A stretch of DNA of 64,000 nucleotides from Timema cristinae (taxonomy: Eukaryota > Arthropoda > Insecta > Phasmatodea > Timematidae), in assembly GCA_039000515.1 (NCBI GenBank), contig JBCFYV010000012.1, positions 115,889,949 to 115,953,948 on the forward strand, given 5' to 3'. The position numbers and the translations under genes were made by a program. Under the pieces are notes generated by a model. That model was not told the DNA's origin and did no database searches. It saw nothing but the letters and a program-made list of their open reading frames with translations. The stretch's first letter is position 1, and each line of letters begins with the position of its first letter. This document shows positions 1-11,700 of this stretch, piece by piece.

Positions 1-560
1 AGAGAAATAGTATATACAATTCTGAATGGCCCACATGAGTCCATGGTGTGACTGAAAATTGTATTTGTTTCTAGCTCAGATTTTATTGTTGTTGTGTATC
101 ATCTTCTCTTTGAATTAAATTAATTAGTATAATTCTTTCTAATTTAAAAAGAAATTTAGACATGAATAAAACAAATAAACTCTGGAATCAACTGTATTTT
201 TCTTGTAAAGTCATAATCATAATCATATACATAATAGATTCATGTTTGACAAACCACAACTTATTTAGCCAAATCAGTGTGTCACATCATTAAATAGGAA
301 ATTAAAGTTACATCGCAGAGTCCTCAATTATTCGAGTCCTGATCAACCACGACTCCATATTATCTGAGTTGGCAAAACAATTTATGTTTCGGGAGAATCA
401 TCAAGTATTTGAATGCTTGTAAGTTATCAAGGGTCCCTGATGGTCTTGGAGAGAAAAATTGAGGTCAAACCCTGCAATGGGTTGGAAACCACTGCCTTAG
501 ATAAAGCTGACAACACCCTCACATTGAAATGCACTGCAAAAATAAGTGTGAGATATTAGT
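1..560. other. AT-rich left edge, no gene recognised
   Basis: I see no exon of TEX10 or of another gene here. The missing TEX10 C-terminus would be expected to the left of 2537 on the minus strand, but nothing convincing was found. An 11-base C run is at 576-586. Confidence 0.5.
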
Positions 561-669
561 TTATTTGAAAAATGACCCCCCCCCCCAGACATGGAAATGA
601 ACCCGGAACCCTTGGCTTAGCGCATCAGCTGAGCTATCCAGGAATTGTTCCATGCCCCAGCATTATTAT

Positions 670-930
670 ACATCCTTTTAGTACTGTATCTTACTACACA
701 TTTGGATTATATACTTTTGTACTAATTGCTCTAACAGTTTTAGGGATAAGAAAGGTTATATTTAGAGGAAGTGTACCCTACATTTGCATGAATGGTGGTG
801 GAAAAGTATTTGGGGGGATGAGGGGGGAACTTCAGTACACCTGACCGAGATTTGAACCTCGATCTCCTTGTAATCAGCAGTCTAGTCTTCTACAAGAATG
901 GTGCCATAGACCATGCGGACACCAAAGCAT
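670..930 (-). repeat. tRNA-derived SINE, family A, diverged copy
   Basis: It is in reverse orientation. The right part has a B-box-like GATTTGAACCTC, and the left part has the family tail (TCTTACTAC ... GGATTATA). It is closely related to the full-length copy at 61962-62212. Confidence 0.75.
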
Positions 931-1105
931 GTCCCCAGTAGTATTGTGCTATGCCAATGGTCCCAGGTTTGCTGCCTGTGTCCAGGTCAAATTTACAAAC
1001 ATGATATTAGATGTGGTTACATCTGTAGCCTATACATCATTTCTGTATCGCTATTCATGTAAACTTTAATGTGCAAGCATTATCTTTATCCAAGTGTGAG
1101 GTAAT

Positions 1106-2482
1106 TTAAAGGTGCGGCGCCACAGCCACCGGACTGGACTTTACTTGACATGACTGGAGTCCAGTGTGATTTTCCATACAATGTTTATTTATGGTCTAGG
1201 CACCACTGCGACCGGACTTGACTGGGCTTGACATGATCTGCCGACCGGAGTCAGGTCGTGTACGGTTCCAATTGGAAAACTAACTTGAGTCTGTTTCCCC
1301 CACCACTCGTAACAACACTATCTCCAGCACGTGCAATTGTTTACCTACCACACGTCTACCATTTTCATATTAATATTTTTATTTAAAGTACAAATTTAAA
1401 GAACTTACAATTATATTTAAAGTATCTCTATATTCTTATTAAAAATAAGTTCTCGAATATTAAAACTTGATTTTATAAACCGTTCTAATATTATTAAAAC
1501 AATTTAAAATGTCTTTGTAAGATAAACTTGTAGAGACAGTCCAAGAGCACAGTGTATTGTATGACACAAGTAACAAGAATTTTTGCAACGCCAGGATGAA
1601 ACACAAAATTTGGGATGAGATAGCAGCTATACAGAACATTAAATCGGAGAGTGAAATATAATTTATATAACTTATATTTTTATTTCTATTTTGTACAGTA
1701 AAATAATTTTTCATAAAAATTTGTAAAAAGGAATTATTTTACTTTGCTTGCTTTAGTAACATGCATAATCTGAACAATATAAATTACATCTTCTTGGTTG
1801 TTATTTATTCCCTTATTTGGTATAAGCTTTGGTCTTCCACTACAATGACATGTTTATGTGATGTTACACACTCTTCAAATCTTATTTATAATAAATATGA
1901 TTAATTTAAATTCATATTATTGTAAAGTTTGTGAAATTTTGAAATGTTATTTGGAAGAAACTATCTGTGGGATGATTTGGTTAGTCGAAAGTAGTTTTTA
2001 AATTGCTCATCTATCAAAGATTTTATTAATGTATGAAACTCAGAAAGGAAGAAGATGTCACCTTTGTGCATTGGATTCTTCCCACATCTTTCCTCTTTCC
2101 CTAGGTGGGCTTTCTTCATCAAATTTATTCTTATTCTTAGTAGTTTATTTTTCCTCTTTCTTTAGTTTTATCAATTTCCTTTATTATAAAATTTATTCCA
2201 CATATGTATTTATCCGTGTTCTCTTCCTTTTCAATAGCAGTAGTGCACAACAATCCAAAACATCTTCATCTGAATCGGATTCAAAACTTAAATCCAATAA
2301 CTGCTGCCCGGAATTCATACTATGCTGAGAGAAATACAGAATAAACTGATATGTTTTAGACTACACAGTCAACTCAAGTCTGTTCGCTTTGGCGCATATC
2401 CACACTAGTCCAGTCATGTCAAGTAAAGTCCAGTAATGTCAAGTCAAGTCCAGTCCGGTGTCTGTGGCGCCCTACCTTAAAA
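1106..2482. mobile_element. Terminal-inverted-repeat element of about 1.4 kb with short direct repeats in its ends
   Basis: The left end (AAGGTGCGGCGCCACAG...CACCGGACTGGACTT) is inverted at the right end (2401-2482). Each end also holds directly repeated short motifs of the form ACTGGACTT.ACTTGACAT. The interior is AT-rich with no transposase frame, so it looks non-autonomous. It contains one copy of a 165-bp dispersed repeat at about 2036-2195. It lies beyond TEX10 exon 8. Confidence 0.65.
2036..2195 (+). repeat. 165-bp dispersed repeat, copy 1
   Basis: It starts near GGAAGAAGATGTCACC and ends near CCTTTATTATAAAATT. An almost identical copy is at 62412-62570, differing by a few single-base gaps and substitutions. 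Function unknown. Confidence 0.75.
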
Positions 2483-2536
2483 TATGAGATTAAATTTTAA
2501 ATACTTTTGTTTTAGTTCAGTTGGCTAAATGTTGTT

Positions 2537-2778
2537 TCAAAGCACAGAGATCAGCTCTGGAACCTCTTGAGTTGAGCTAGTTTTCACCCCTGGCCGCATA
2601 GCCAGCAGCTCTGTGACGTGAGAGGCCAGGTTCGCATCCCAACAAAGTAATTGCTCATCTAATAGCTTCTGAGTGCTTGGGCTCAGTTCGGGCGCCCAAT
2701 ACAAGAAGTCGGCCAAATTCTTCCTTCCTTCCAGCGGGTCTTTCTCGTACCCGGACACTACCACCGAACCAAGGTTTC
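2537..2778 (-). CDS. TEX10: TEX10 exon 8, last exon visible; 3' end uncertain
   Basis: The acceptor CCCCCACAG is followed by two bases that complete the phase-1 codon of exon 7, then [20 protein letters not shown] and a helix matching the vertebrate GAVVVLP segment. The frame reaches TGA at 2539-2537. An internal donor G|GTGAAA after RPG (exon end 2588) is equally possible. Vertebrate TEX10 continues for about 250 residues, and no further exon is recognisable to the left. Either the protein is truncated here or the rest lies beyond the left edge. Confidence 0.75.
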
Positions 2779-5700
2779 CTGTGGGGGAAAAAAAATCATA
2801 TACATCTGTGAATCAAGTCATTTGAATTGAATATCATGGTTAAATACGCTAAAATTACAATGTTAGATAAAAAAAAGTAATCCTATATACATCTGTGAAG
2901 CAGATTTTTACAGTTCGAATTGAATCTTATCTTGGTTAAAAACAGTTACACATTATATAAAAAATATTAAATTATTTTTGGACCCTAGTCATATAAGTTA
3001 TCATGCATTAATATATGTTTTTCAATATGTTCATGTAATAATGGCTCACCTTGTCAAAATTAAGCGGTGATTATACATTATCTTTAGATGTATCTTCAGT
3101 CCTCAAAGTTAAAACATTTGTTAAATATTAGCCAAGGGTGTGGTTATAGGCTATACAAAGGATTTATAAGGGCTGTTTTTAGGAAAAATTGTGGCTTATT
3201 TTCTGGTCAATAAGGTAATAATTAATAAGCAACTTTATCTAAAAAAAAAAATGTTATTAAAAATATACTAACATATTTTAGGCACAGTGTGGGTGTCGGA
3301 TTTACAAATGCCTAAAACCTTATTGATTTTTTTATAGTTTGGTTTGATTCAAGTTATCAAATTGAATGATATAAAATTAGAATTGATATCAATATTACCA
3401 AATCTTCACAGACACCTTATTAACTATGAAGTTTAGAGACAATGAGTTGTATGATTGAGTTTAAATCACACACACTGATGGTTACGAGGTTTATAAAGTA
3501 TTAGGTTTGCGATAGGTTGGACTTCCACTGAAAGGGATTTCAAGATCTGAATCTTGGCCAGATGTAATGGGTGTGGGAGTAGCGATAAAATATTTGGGGA
3601 GTAAAATAAATATTTTAAAATCCATGATCAACATCATTTAAAAAAATACATGTAACACATTATTATAATCTTAAAAACTTAGTGAAATTTCAAACACAAT
3701 CTTAGTGCTAGTTTTTTTAATGATACAATCTACTTCTTAAAAAACTGATGGCGTGCATTGACGATTTTATCACCTTGTTCAGGGAGCTGTGATTTGAGGA
3801 AGGTTGAAATCACTGGGTTAAGTCAATAATAACCTGTTTTTTACATACTAATAAAATAAAAGTATGACACAATAATACACTTAAATTACCCTGGAAGGTA
3901 GCAAGCTTACCTTGCATGGTTACACTATGGCACAGCTAGTAATATAAGGCCATAGTGTAATCTGTCAAGGTAAGACTGCTACTTCTCAGGCTAGATGGAG
4001 TGTATATACTTTCTCACATATTCTATTATTGTTACAAATGAAATTTTTAAAAAATGGCAGAAGGAAAGGTATTTTACTAAGATGACCTGGCCACAGTTCA
4101 AGGTGATGAAAATGATAAACATTTATACTAAGAAACTGTCATCTTGCGACTTACTGATGAAGTGAGGAAGTTTGTCGAGGAGAGCTGTGTGGAAGGTGCG
4201 GTTGTTGTGACACGCAAGCTTGCCCAAGCACTTGATGACCGTGGAGGGTACCACAGGCTGACACAGTAAGTCTGGCAACGATGCAATCCACGGCTGGAGC
4301 ACCGGGGACCTATAAGCTTACTCGGTTACAGTTGCATCGGCGTAGCATGACAAGACAGTTCAAATATTACTATACAAGCACTGTTTGAAGAATTGTCCGA
4401 GAGTTTCCAACGTTTGTACAAATACTTTTGTTTGCAAGGTTGCCATTATTTTCTTAGTACAAAATTCTCTGTGTTTTATAGTTTTTTTCCCCCCTTAAGG
4501 AGTTCTCATTTTTCCAGAAATATTAGGGAGTGGTATGTCTGTATCTCGGTCTCAAGCCAAAAACCATTTTACCGATTTGGCTAAAACTTTGTATTTAGGG
4601 TTTTCATAAGATAAAAGGTTCCCCCGAGGAATTTTTAAAATTTTATATCCAACTCTAAAATTAAGGGTAGTTTACTAAAGGATAAAAAGAGAAAAGAACT
4701 ATTTTCTCAAAACCTGATCAAACAATTTTTTATTTCCAGTCATTGTTTAACATTACAAACAAAATGGGGATCCCCATTTTCTCATGAAACTGACTTTAAA
4801 GATACTTTACATAATCAGAAATTACAATTTTGATCATATCTTAACTCTGAGAGACAAAATAACATAACATCGCAAAGTTGTAGTACTATTAAAAACCAAA
4901 ATATTTTATTTGGAATATTTTTTATATAAAATCAGTAGTTTCTGACCTATCAGCAAATATAGTTTTTTTATGCCGTTCTTAGAATAAAGAAAGTGATTGA
5001 TATAATCTTTGGTGGTCAAAATGTTCCTCTTTTCTCGATGTTTCTATAACAGTGTATATTATTTCATTAATGATTATTGGTCAAGTGTTTTTGTAGCAAT
5101 GTATATTTGTTTGTTTCACTAATCTTATGAGTTTTTTGTAATTCTCTCTAGTTTAAGATAAAAGAGATATAAGTTTATGCGATGCATCATAACAATGCTT
5201 TTTGTGTGTGATTTCAGATACTAAAAAAAAACTCCTGTTTTTTTTCCCAATTTTTCAGGTGTGTATTTCAAGTAATATTATCTCTATAAGGAAAACTTCT
5301 TTTGTGCTTTTTGAGGTAATTGTATTACATTTGGAAGAAAGTTCAGGAAAGGTGGATAGAAACATATAAAAGGAACAAGAACAAAATGGCTTTCACAGAG
5401 CAATGTTAAATATGAACGGTATTCTTCTTTTCATTGTAAAAGCCATATTGTGTTTGTCCCTTTTATATGTTTCTATCCCCCTTTCCTGTACCTTAGTCTA
5501 AATATAATACAAGTAATATGATCTGTAACTGTTACTTTTGATTGTTAGTATTAATTTTTTACATCCATTACTGTTTCCAGCCTGTGGCCTGGGCCTGTTT
5601 TTTATTCAAGCTATATATCTTCCACTACTGGATGACTGGATCTGTCCTAGCTTAATATATCTGATAAGATAACTTAAGAGTAGGACAGGCACAACATCCA

Positions 5701-8700
5701 GTTCCTGTCCGTTAATTTATCAATGTGAAAGGGTAAATCCACATTTTCATGATACATTTTTGGTCATACCGGGACTCGAACCCAGGATCCTTAGCAAAGG
5801 AGAGAGACACGCTACCGACAGAGCTAAGGTGTCGGAATGTTGGCATTAATGCCGATAAAATAAATACTATCTTATATGTTTTGCAGTAAGCTTGTTGTAA
5901 ACTCTGTACTGTGGATGAGCTTAGTTAGCCCTCACCCAAGAGGGGTTCAGGTACTGCTAAATAAGTGATTATCGGTTTAATTGAGGGGTCACCGTCTTCC
6001 CCAGGTCTCCAACGAATCATGCTGGGTTGCTAGTAATATTATATTTAATACACGCCTCAGTAGTTTACTACACTTCCTGTCTCATATTTCTAAAATGGTA
6101 TATATTACATAAGTTGGGAACACTGGTCTACAAGACTAAGTTGAGACCCTTACAGTAAAATTTTCAGAGAAAAATAATTGAATAATTCACCTGTTAATTA
6201 TAATTATATTTTTTACCCTAAGTAAAACAATTTTTTAACACATTATGATGAGATTAATGGAACATTTGTCCATATTATTGTTTTGATTAAAAACATACCC
6301 TAATGAGAGAATAGCCGAGACTTTTTTTTTGCATCACGCCTTACTACCCATTTGAGCTACACACATTCATTAGCTCTAATGGGGTAGGGATAAAAAAAAA
6401 GGTAGTAAGTATTTAAATGACATGTACTAGCATTTGTATGGAAAAGGGGAAAAAAACATTTAGAAAAAAAAAACATGGCTGGAATCGAAACAAAACATCC
6501 TCGTCACCATCAAACTAGACTAAACAAAGCTTGATGTTTAATCCATGTGTCCACCAATGATAGTTTTAAATACATCAACTCTGGGACAAGTTTATAATGA
6601 TTGATTTTTTTGCATCAGGTTTTACTACTCATCTCTGGTTAGACGTATATGTAACAATTATGCTAATCTGTTAGGGATGAAGAAGGTTCAGTTTAGAGGA
6701 AGTGTACCCATATTTGCATGGAGGTAGAGTGGGAAAACCCGTCTCAGAACACCCGCCTGAGATTAGAACCCCGATATCCGTGTCATTGGCAGTCTAGTTC
6801 ATCACAAGAGTGGCACGTTAAACCATGTAGCCACAGAAGCGTATATATAATTTAATAATTATCATCATCATAACACCCCCAAACCCCAAACAAGATGTCT
6901 ACCTACACACACAAAATAAGACACAACTCACCTGTCAAGGTTCTTAAGGTGTATATCCAACACAAGATGTTTACCTACACTCACAAAATACAACACAACT
7001 CACTTGGCAAGGTTCTTAAGCTGTATAATCAACACAAGATGTCTACCTACACTCACAAAATACAACACAACTCACTTGGCAAGGTTCTTAAGGTGTATAA
7101 TCAACACAAGATGTCTACCTACACACACAAAATATGACACAACTTACCTGGCAAGGTTCTTAAGGCGTATATCCAACACAAGATGTCTACCTACTCACAC
7201 AAAATACGACACAACTTACCTGGCAAGGTTCTTAAGGCATATATCCAACACAAGGTGTTTACCTACACACACAAAATAAGACACAACTCACCTGGCAAGG
7301 TTCTTAAGGCGTATATCCAACACAAGATGGATCAGTAGATGAAAGAGAACCGGTATCTCTCTCTTACGGCTCAACGAGGTCGAGACCACAGCCTCCAAGA
7401 TGCTCGGAACAGCCATCGCTTTGTACTTGGACCAAAACATAAACCGTTCCCCTAACAAACATCCCAGGACCTTGACAAATTGCTCGCTGGCGGCGTTGTT
7501 ATCTCCACTGGTCCATTTCGTCACATGTTCTGGAATAAAACAGAGGTTTATAATGGTGACTCTAGTTGCACTGATGCCCATCGTCTTGTTTGACGCATTA
7601 GCTAAGATGAGAGCATTTCTTTCTAGGGAGTCAAAGATCCTAGATTCGATTATCATCAACAGGGACAAAAAAAAAGTATTGTGTGTTAAATTGGGATTTC
7701 TCCTTTCACAGATAATGGCCTGAATAAGGTTATTTCCAGGGTTGTGGAGTCAGTATGTCAAGCCTTCGACTCAGACTCCTTCATAAGAAGCTAATGTATA
7801 TTAATTAGTAATAAGAAATTTATTGCAGTTTTTGATGAGAATACTAGCTGTTACCAGAAAAGATAGGATTAGGAATGAAGATCTGATGTCTGGAGTAAAG
7901 GGAGTACAAGATATAGTAGAGGAAGCAAGGGTGAGATGGTATGAGCATGTAATGAGGATGTTGGAGTACATGATATAGTAGAGGAAGCAAGACTGAGATG
8001 GTATGGACATGTAATGAGGATGTTGGAGTATGTTAGATAGTAGAGGAAGCAAGGGTGAGATGTTATGAGCATGTAATGAGGATGTTGGAGTACATGATAT
8101 AGTAGAGGAAGCAAGACTGAGATGGTATGGACATGTAATGAGGATGTTGGAGTACGTGAGATAGTTGAGGAAGCAAGGGTGAGATGGTATGGGCATGTAA
8201 TGAGGATGTTGGAGTACATGAGATAGTAGAGGAAGCAAGACTGAGATGGTATGGGCAGGTAATGAGGATGTTGGAGTACATGATATAGTAGAGGAAGCAA
8301 GGGTGAGATGGTATGGACATGTAATGAGGATGTTGGAGTACAGGAGATAGTAGAGGAAGCAAGACTGAGATGGTATGAGCAGGTAATGAGGATGTTGGCG
8401 TACATGATATAGTAGAGGAAGTAAGGGTGAGATAGTATGGTCATGTAATGAGGTTGTTGGAGTACATGAGATAGTAGAGGAAGCAAGACTGAGATGGTAT
8501 GAGCAGGTAATGAGGATGAAAGGGGAGAGGATTCCAAAGAGCTTAATGGATATTAACCATGTAGGGAAGAGACTGTAAGGAATACCAAAGAGATGGGAGG
8601 AACAAATAGCTGCAAGTGTGCAAGTGAGAGGAGGAGAGTGCAGGAGGAAGAAGGTGGAAGAAGAGAGGGAGATGGAGGCATTTAACTAAACAGACCTAGC

Positions 8701-11700
8701 CATAGGCTGGAAACAGTTCATAATGATGATGATGATTATTATTATGCCTGCAGTAAAATGCTCCAATACAGATGACTTTATGGAAAACTTCTTTGGCATT
8801 GTGAATTTATATTTAAATAAATTTGTCAAGCAAAGTTACAAACATTGGTGCTAAGTAGAGGTGGAATCATTCAGTAAAACCAATTACCAATTGTTTAAAA
8901 TAATTATTCATGCTATGATTATTTACACCGATTAGTCCCAATTATTGCGATTTTGATCAATAGAATCCTACCTAGAAAATTTAGCTTTAAATTTTACTTA
9001 AAAAAGACGCTTAATCAGCATAATAATCGCCGATTATGATTAATTGCTGATGCACTAATAATCACCCGATAACAGTTCATCGGTATCCGCATTGGAACAC
9101 CCTTAGTGCTAAGATATAAAAAAAGTATAACGTTAAAACTATACCATACTATATTGTTATAATATTATAAGTGTTTATTTTGATGCCGAGTCAGGTACAG
9201 TTTTACAGACACCAACTCCGACTCCACCCAAATTGCTCACGACTAACTCTGACTACCCCAGCCCAGGTTATTTTCCAATCATTTATTCTATCATTTTTAA
9301 TTAAAGGTTATGATAAGAGATGGCCAAGCCTTATAAAACTTTATTCAGTGTATGATATAAATATGCACTAACTAACCTTATGACCTTAAGGACGTTGCCT
9401 ACCTGTGACATCACGACAAGTCAAGATAGGATTTATACTGTTAGTATATTTATGTTTTACTGGACGAGATTTAAAGATATAACGTTGAAACAAAAAAACT
9501 AACACTCTAAAATAGTCTTACATTGTCACAAATTCTTTTTTTTATCTTGAAACTTTTTTTCTGATTTTTTTAAAATAGATTACAATTAATTGGTTTGTTT
9601 ACAAAAGTGGCCGGTAGGGATCTTCCTTCCAGGATGTAGATTAAAGAGGTTTGTGAAAGACTATATCTATCTGGAATAGTAAACAAAAAATAATTACTAT
9701 AAAATGCAGGTTAATGGTGTCCATGTGACAATACTAGAGTGAGTGTTTATATTCGTCAGAAAACGAGGGAAATGTTATCAGCAGCTAAACATGATATCTT
9801 GCAGAGTTAATTACTAAATTTCTTTCCTCTATTTCTATTTAGTAAATTAGCATCAAAGTATTTGACGTCTCTAGCTTGAGTTCTGGCTCATAGACAATTA
9901 AAGCTGGGAGATCAGTGCTGGTATAAAACAATGTTTTCTAAAATGAATATGTAAAGCTCAGAAACTTTTTTTTTTGCTGTCAACATCAATAATATTAATT
10001 ATTTTACTATAGTTGTATTGATATTGGTAATAACTATCAAAAGAGACAGATACAGATAATATCCGCCGACATAAAATCTAAATCTAGTAACTTTTTTAGT
10101 AATATTAAACCCTCCCTGTGAAAATTGGACTGTATGTATGTACTTACTCTTGACATACTCAGAAACATTTCTTGTCACCTCACGGACAGGAGAAGTGCTG
10201 ATGCACAGATACAAATGGCAAATGATAAGATTGTGCTCCGACGTTTTTGATCCAGACGTCACATTCGATGGTTCTTGGAACATATCTTGCTTTTTAGATT
10301 TTTTAATTGTGTTTGAAGTTTCTATTGAGTGTACGGGAAGCCAGACATAATGTAACGGTTGAAATCTTTTTCAAACATAGTTTTAAACCAGATTACCTGA
10401 AAAAAAAAACTGTCCATTTAGTGATAGTTGTAGATTTTTTTTTTGTTTTTAGCAATTAACATGGTTGAAGGCATTTAAGTAGTCCAACACCTTAGATCTG
10501 TCGGTAGTGTGTTTACCTACTGAGCCAAGGATCCCGGTTTCGATTCCTGGCATGGCTAAAAAATCTATTATTAGTGGTATTAGGGATTCCCCTTTCACAG
10601 TGATGAATTGAAGGCTGGGGGCTGGATTTTGTGTGTTCTGGAATTAAATTAGTTTGTAAGTCATGTGCTGATATTATCAGTTGGTTTAGAAAAAAAGCAG
10701 TTTAAATACCTCTAAATTAAAAAAAAAAGGGTATTGCAAGGAGCTGGTCCTGAGGTATTAACTAAATTAGAAGTACTGAGAGCGCGACAAGATGAGAAAA
10801 CTCTCGCAAAACACGTAATATATATTTACTTTACACCCATTACTGTTTCCAACCTGTGGCTTGGGTCAGCCATATATCTTCCACTACCTGATGGCTAGGC
10901 TTGTCGTAGTTTCATATGCCTTATAATCCAACTTAAGACTAGCACAGACACGACATCCAGTCCTCAGACATTAATTTATCAATGTGAAAGGGTAAACCCA
11001 CATTTCACCAATGATAATATTTTCGACCATGCCAGAAATTAAACCCGGGACCCTTAACTGAGTAGACAGACAATCAAACAACTGAGCTAAGGTGTTGGAT
11101 GATTAAACACATAATATATATTGTTGGCTGCAAGACTGAGATGGTATGGACTTGTATTGAGAATGGAAAAAAGAGAGGATGCCAAAGAGAATGTTGGAAA
11201 TGAAGTCTGTAGGGAAAAGACCGCAAGGGAAGCCAAGAAAGAGAGGGGAGATGCAGATAACAGAAAGTGTTCAAGTGAGAGAAGGATAATGGAAGAAACT
11301 AAAGGAGGAAGAATGGTGGAAAGATAAAGAAAGATGGAGGCATTTTACTAAACTGACCGAGCCACAGGCTGGAAATAGTTGATGATGATGATGATGATGA
11401 ATATATATTGCTAACTTTAGAATATTACTATCCAACTACCTATAGTTGTGGTCTCCCGATTTGAGGTGTCACTCTTGCAACAGTTTGGTTTTACCGGTGA
11501 TTGGAAGTTTGGTGATTTGAATCTCGAATAGGTTAAGTGAATGCGGTTTATTCCCTAACCAGTCGAAAGTTACCAGTCTCTACCTCATTTGTATGACATG
11601 CGGATAGCATGAACGATTGTAAGAGGTGGTGCAAAAAAAGAAGAAGAGGCTATCAAACTTATAGAGTGGCTCATATACCAGGAAGATCAAAATAAATTCA

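Larger units (their letters stand above)
4310..6894. other. TEX10 intron 6, repeat-filled
   Basis: It contains a small inverted-repeat MITE (5315-5518), a family C SINE (5560-5838), a family A SINE (6605-6842) and AT-rich sequence. It leads into the 72-bp array at 6895. Confidence 0.6.
7736..9265. mobile_element. hAT-type MITE (GGCTGTGGAGTC family) interrupted by two later insertions
   Basis: It is flanked by an 8-bp direct repeat GGTTATTT (7728-7735 and 9266-9273). The ends are CCAGGGTTGTGGAGTC and the inverse of GACT..CCCCAGCCCA. An uninterrupted relative is at 42028-42376. Insertions: a retrotransposon fragment (about 7833-8750) and a small hAT MITE (8856-9105). Confidence 0.78.
7530..10147. 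other. TEX10 intron 5, mostly nested transposons
   Basis: The intron contains the 7736-9265 MITE with its nested insertions, followed by AT-rich sequence without recognisable content to exon 5. Confidence 0.65.

Noticed and set aside
6895..7279. Two overlapping plus-strand open frames of 80-91 codons with repeated peptides
   Set aside because: They are products of the 72-bp tandem array, whose real coding sense is the minus-strand end of TEX10 exon 6.
7801..8537. Three overlapping minus-strand open frames with a repeated [19 protein letters not shown] peptide
   Set aside because: They are antisense translations of the 62-bp minisatellite. The repeat is open in several frames by composition.
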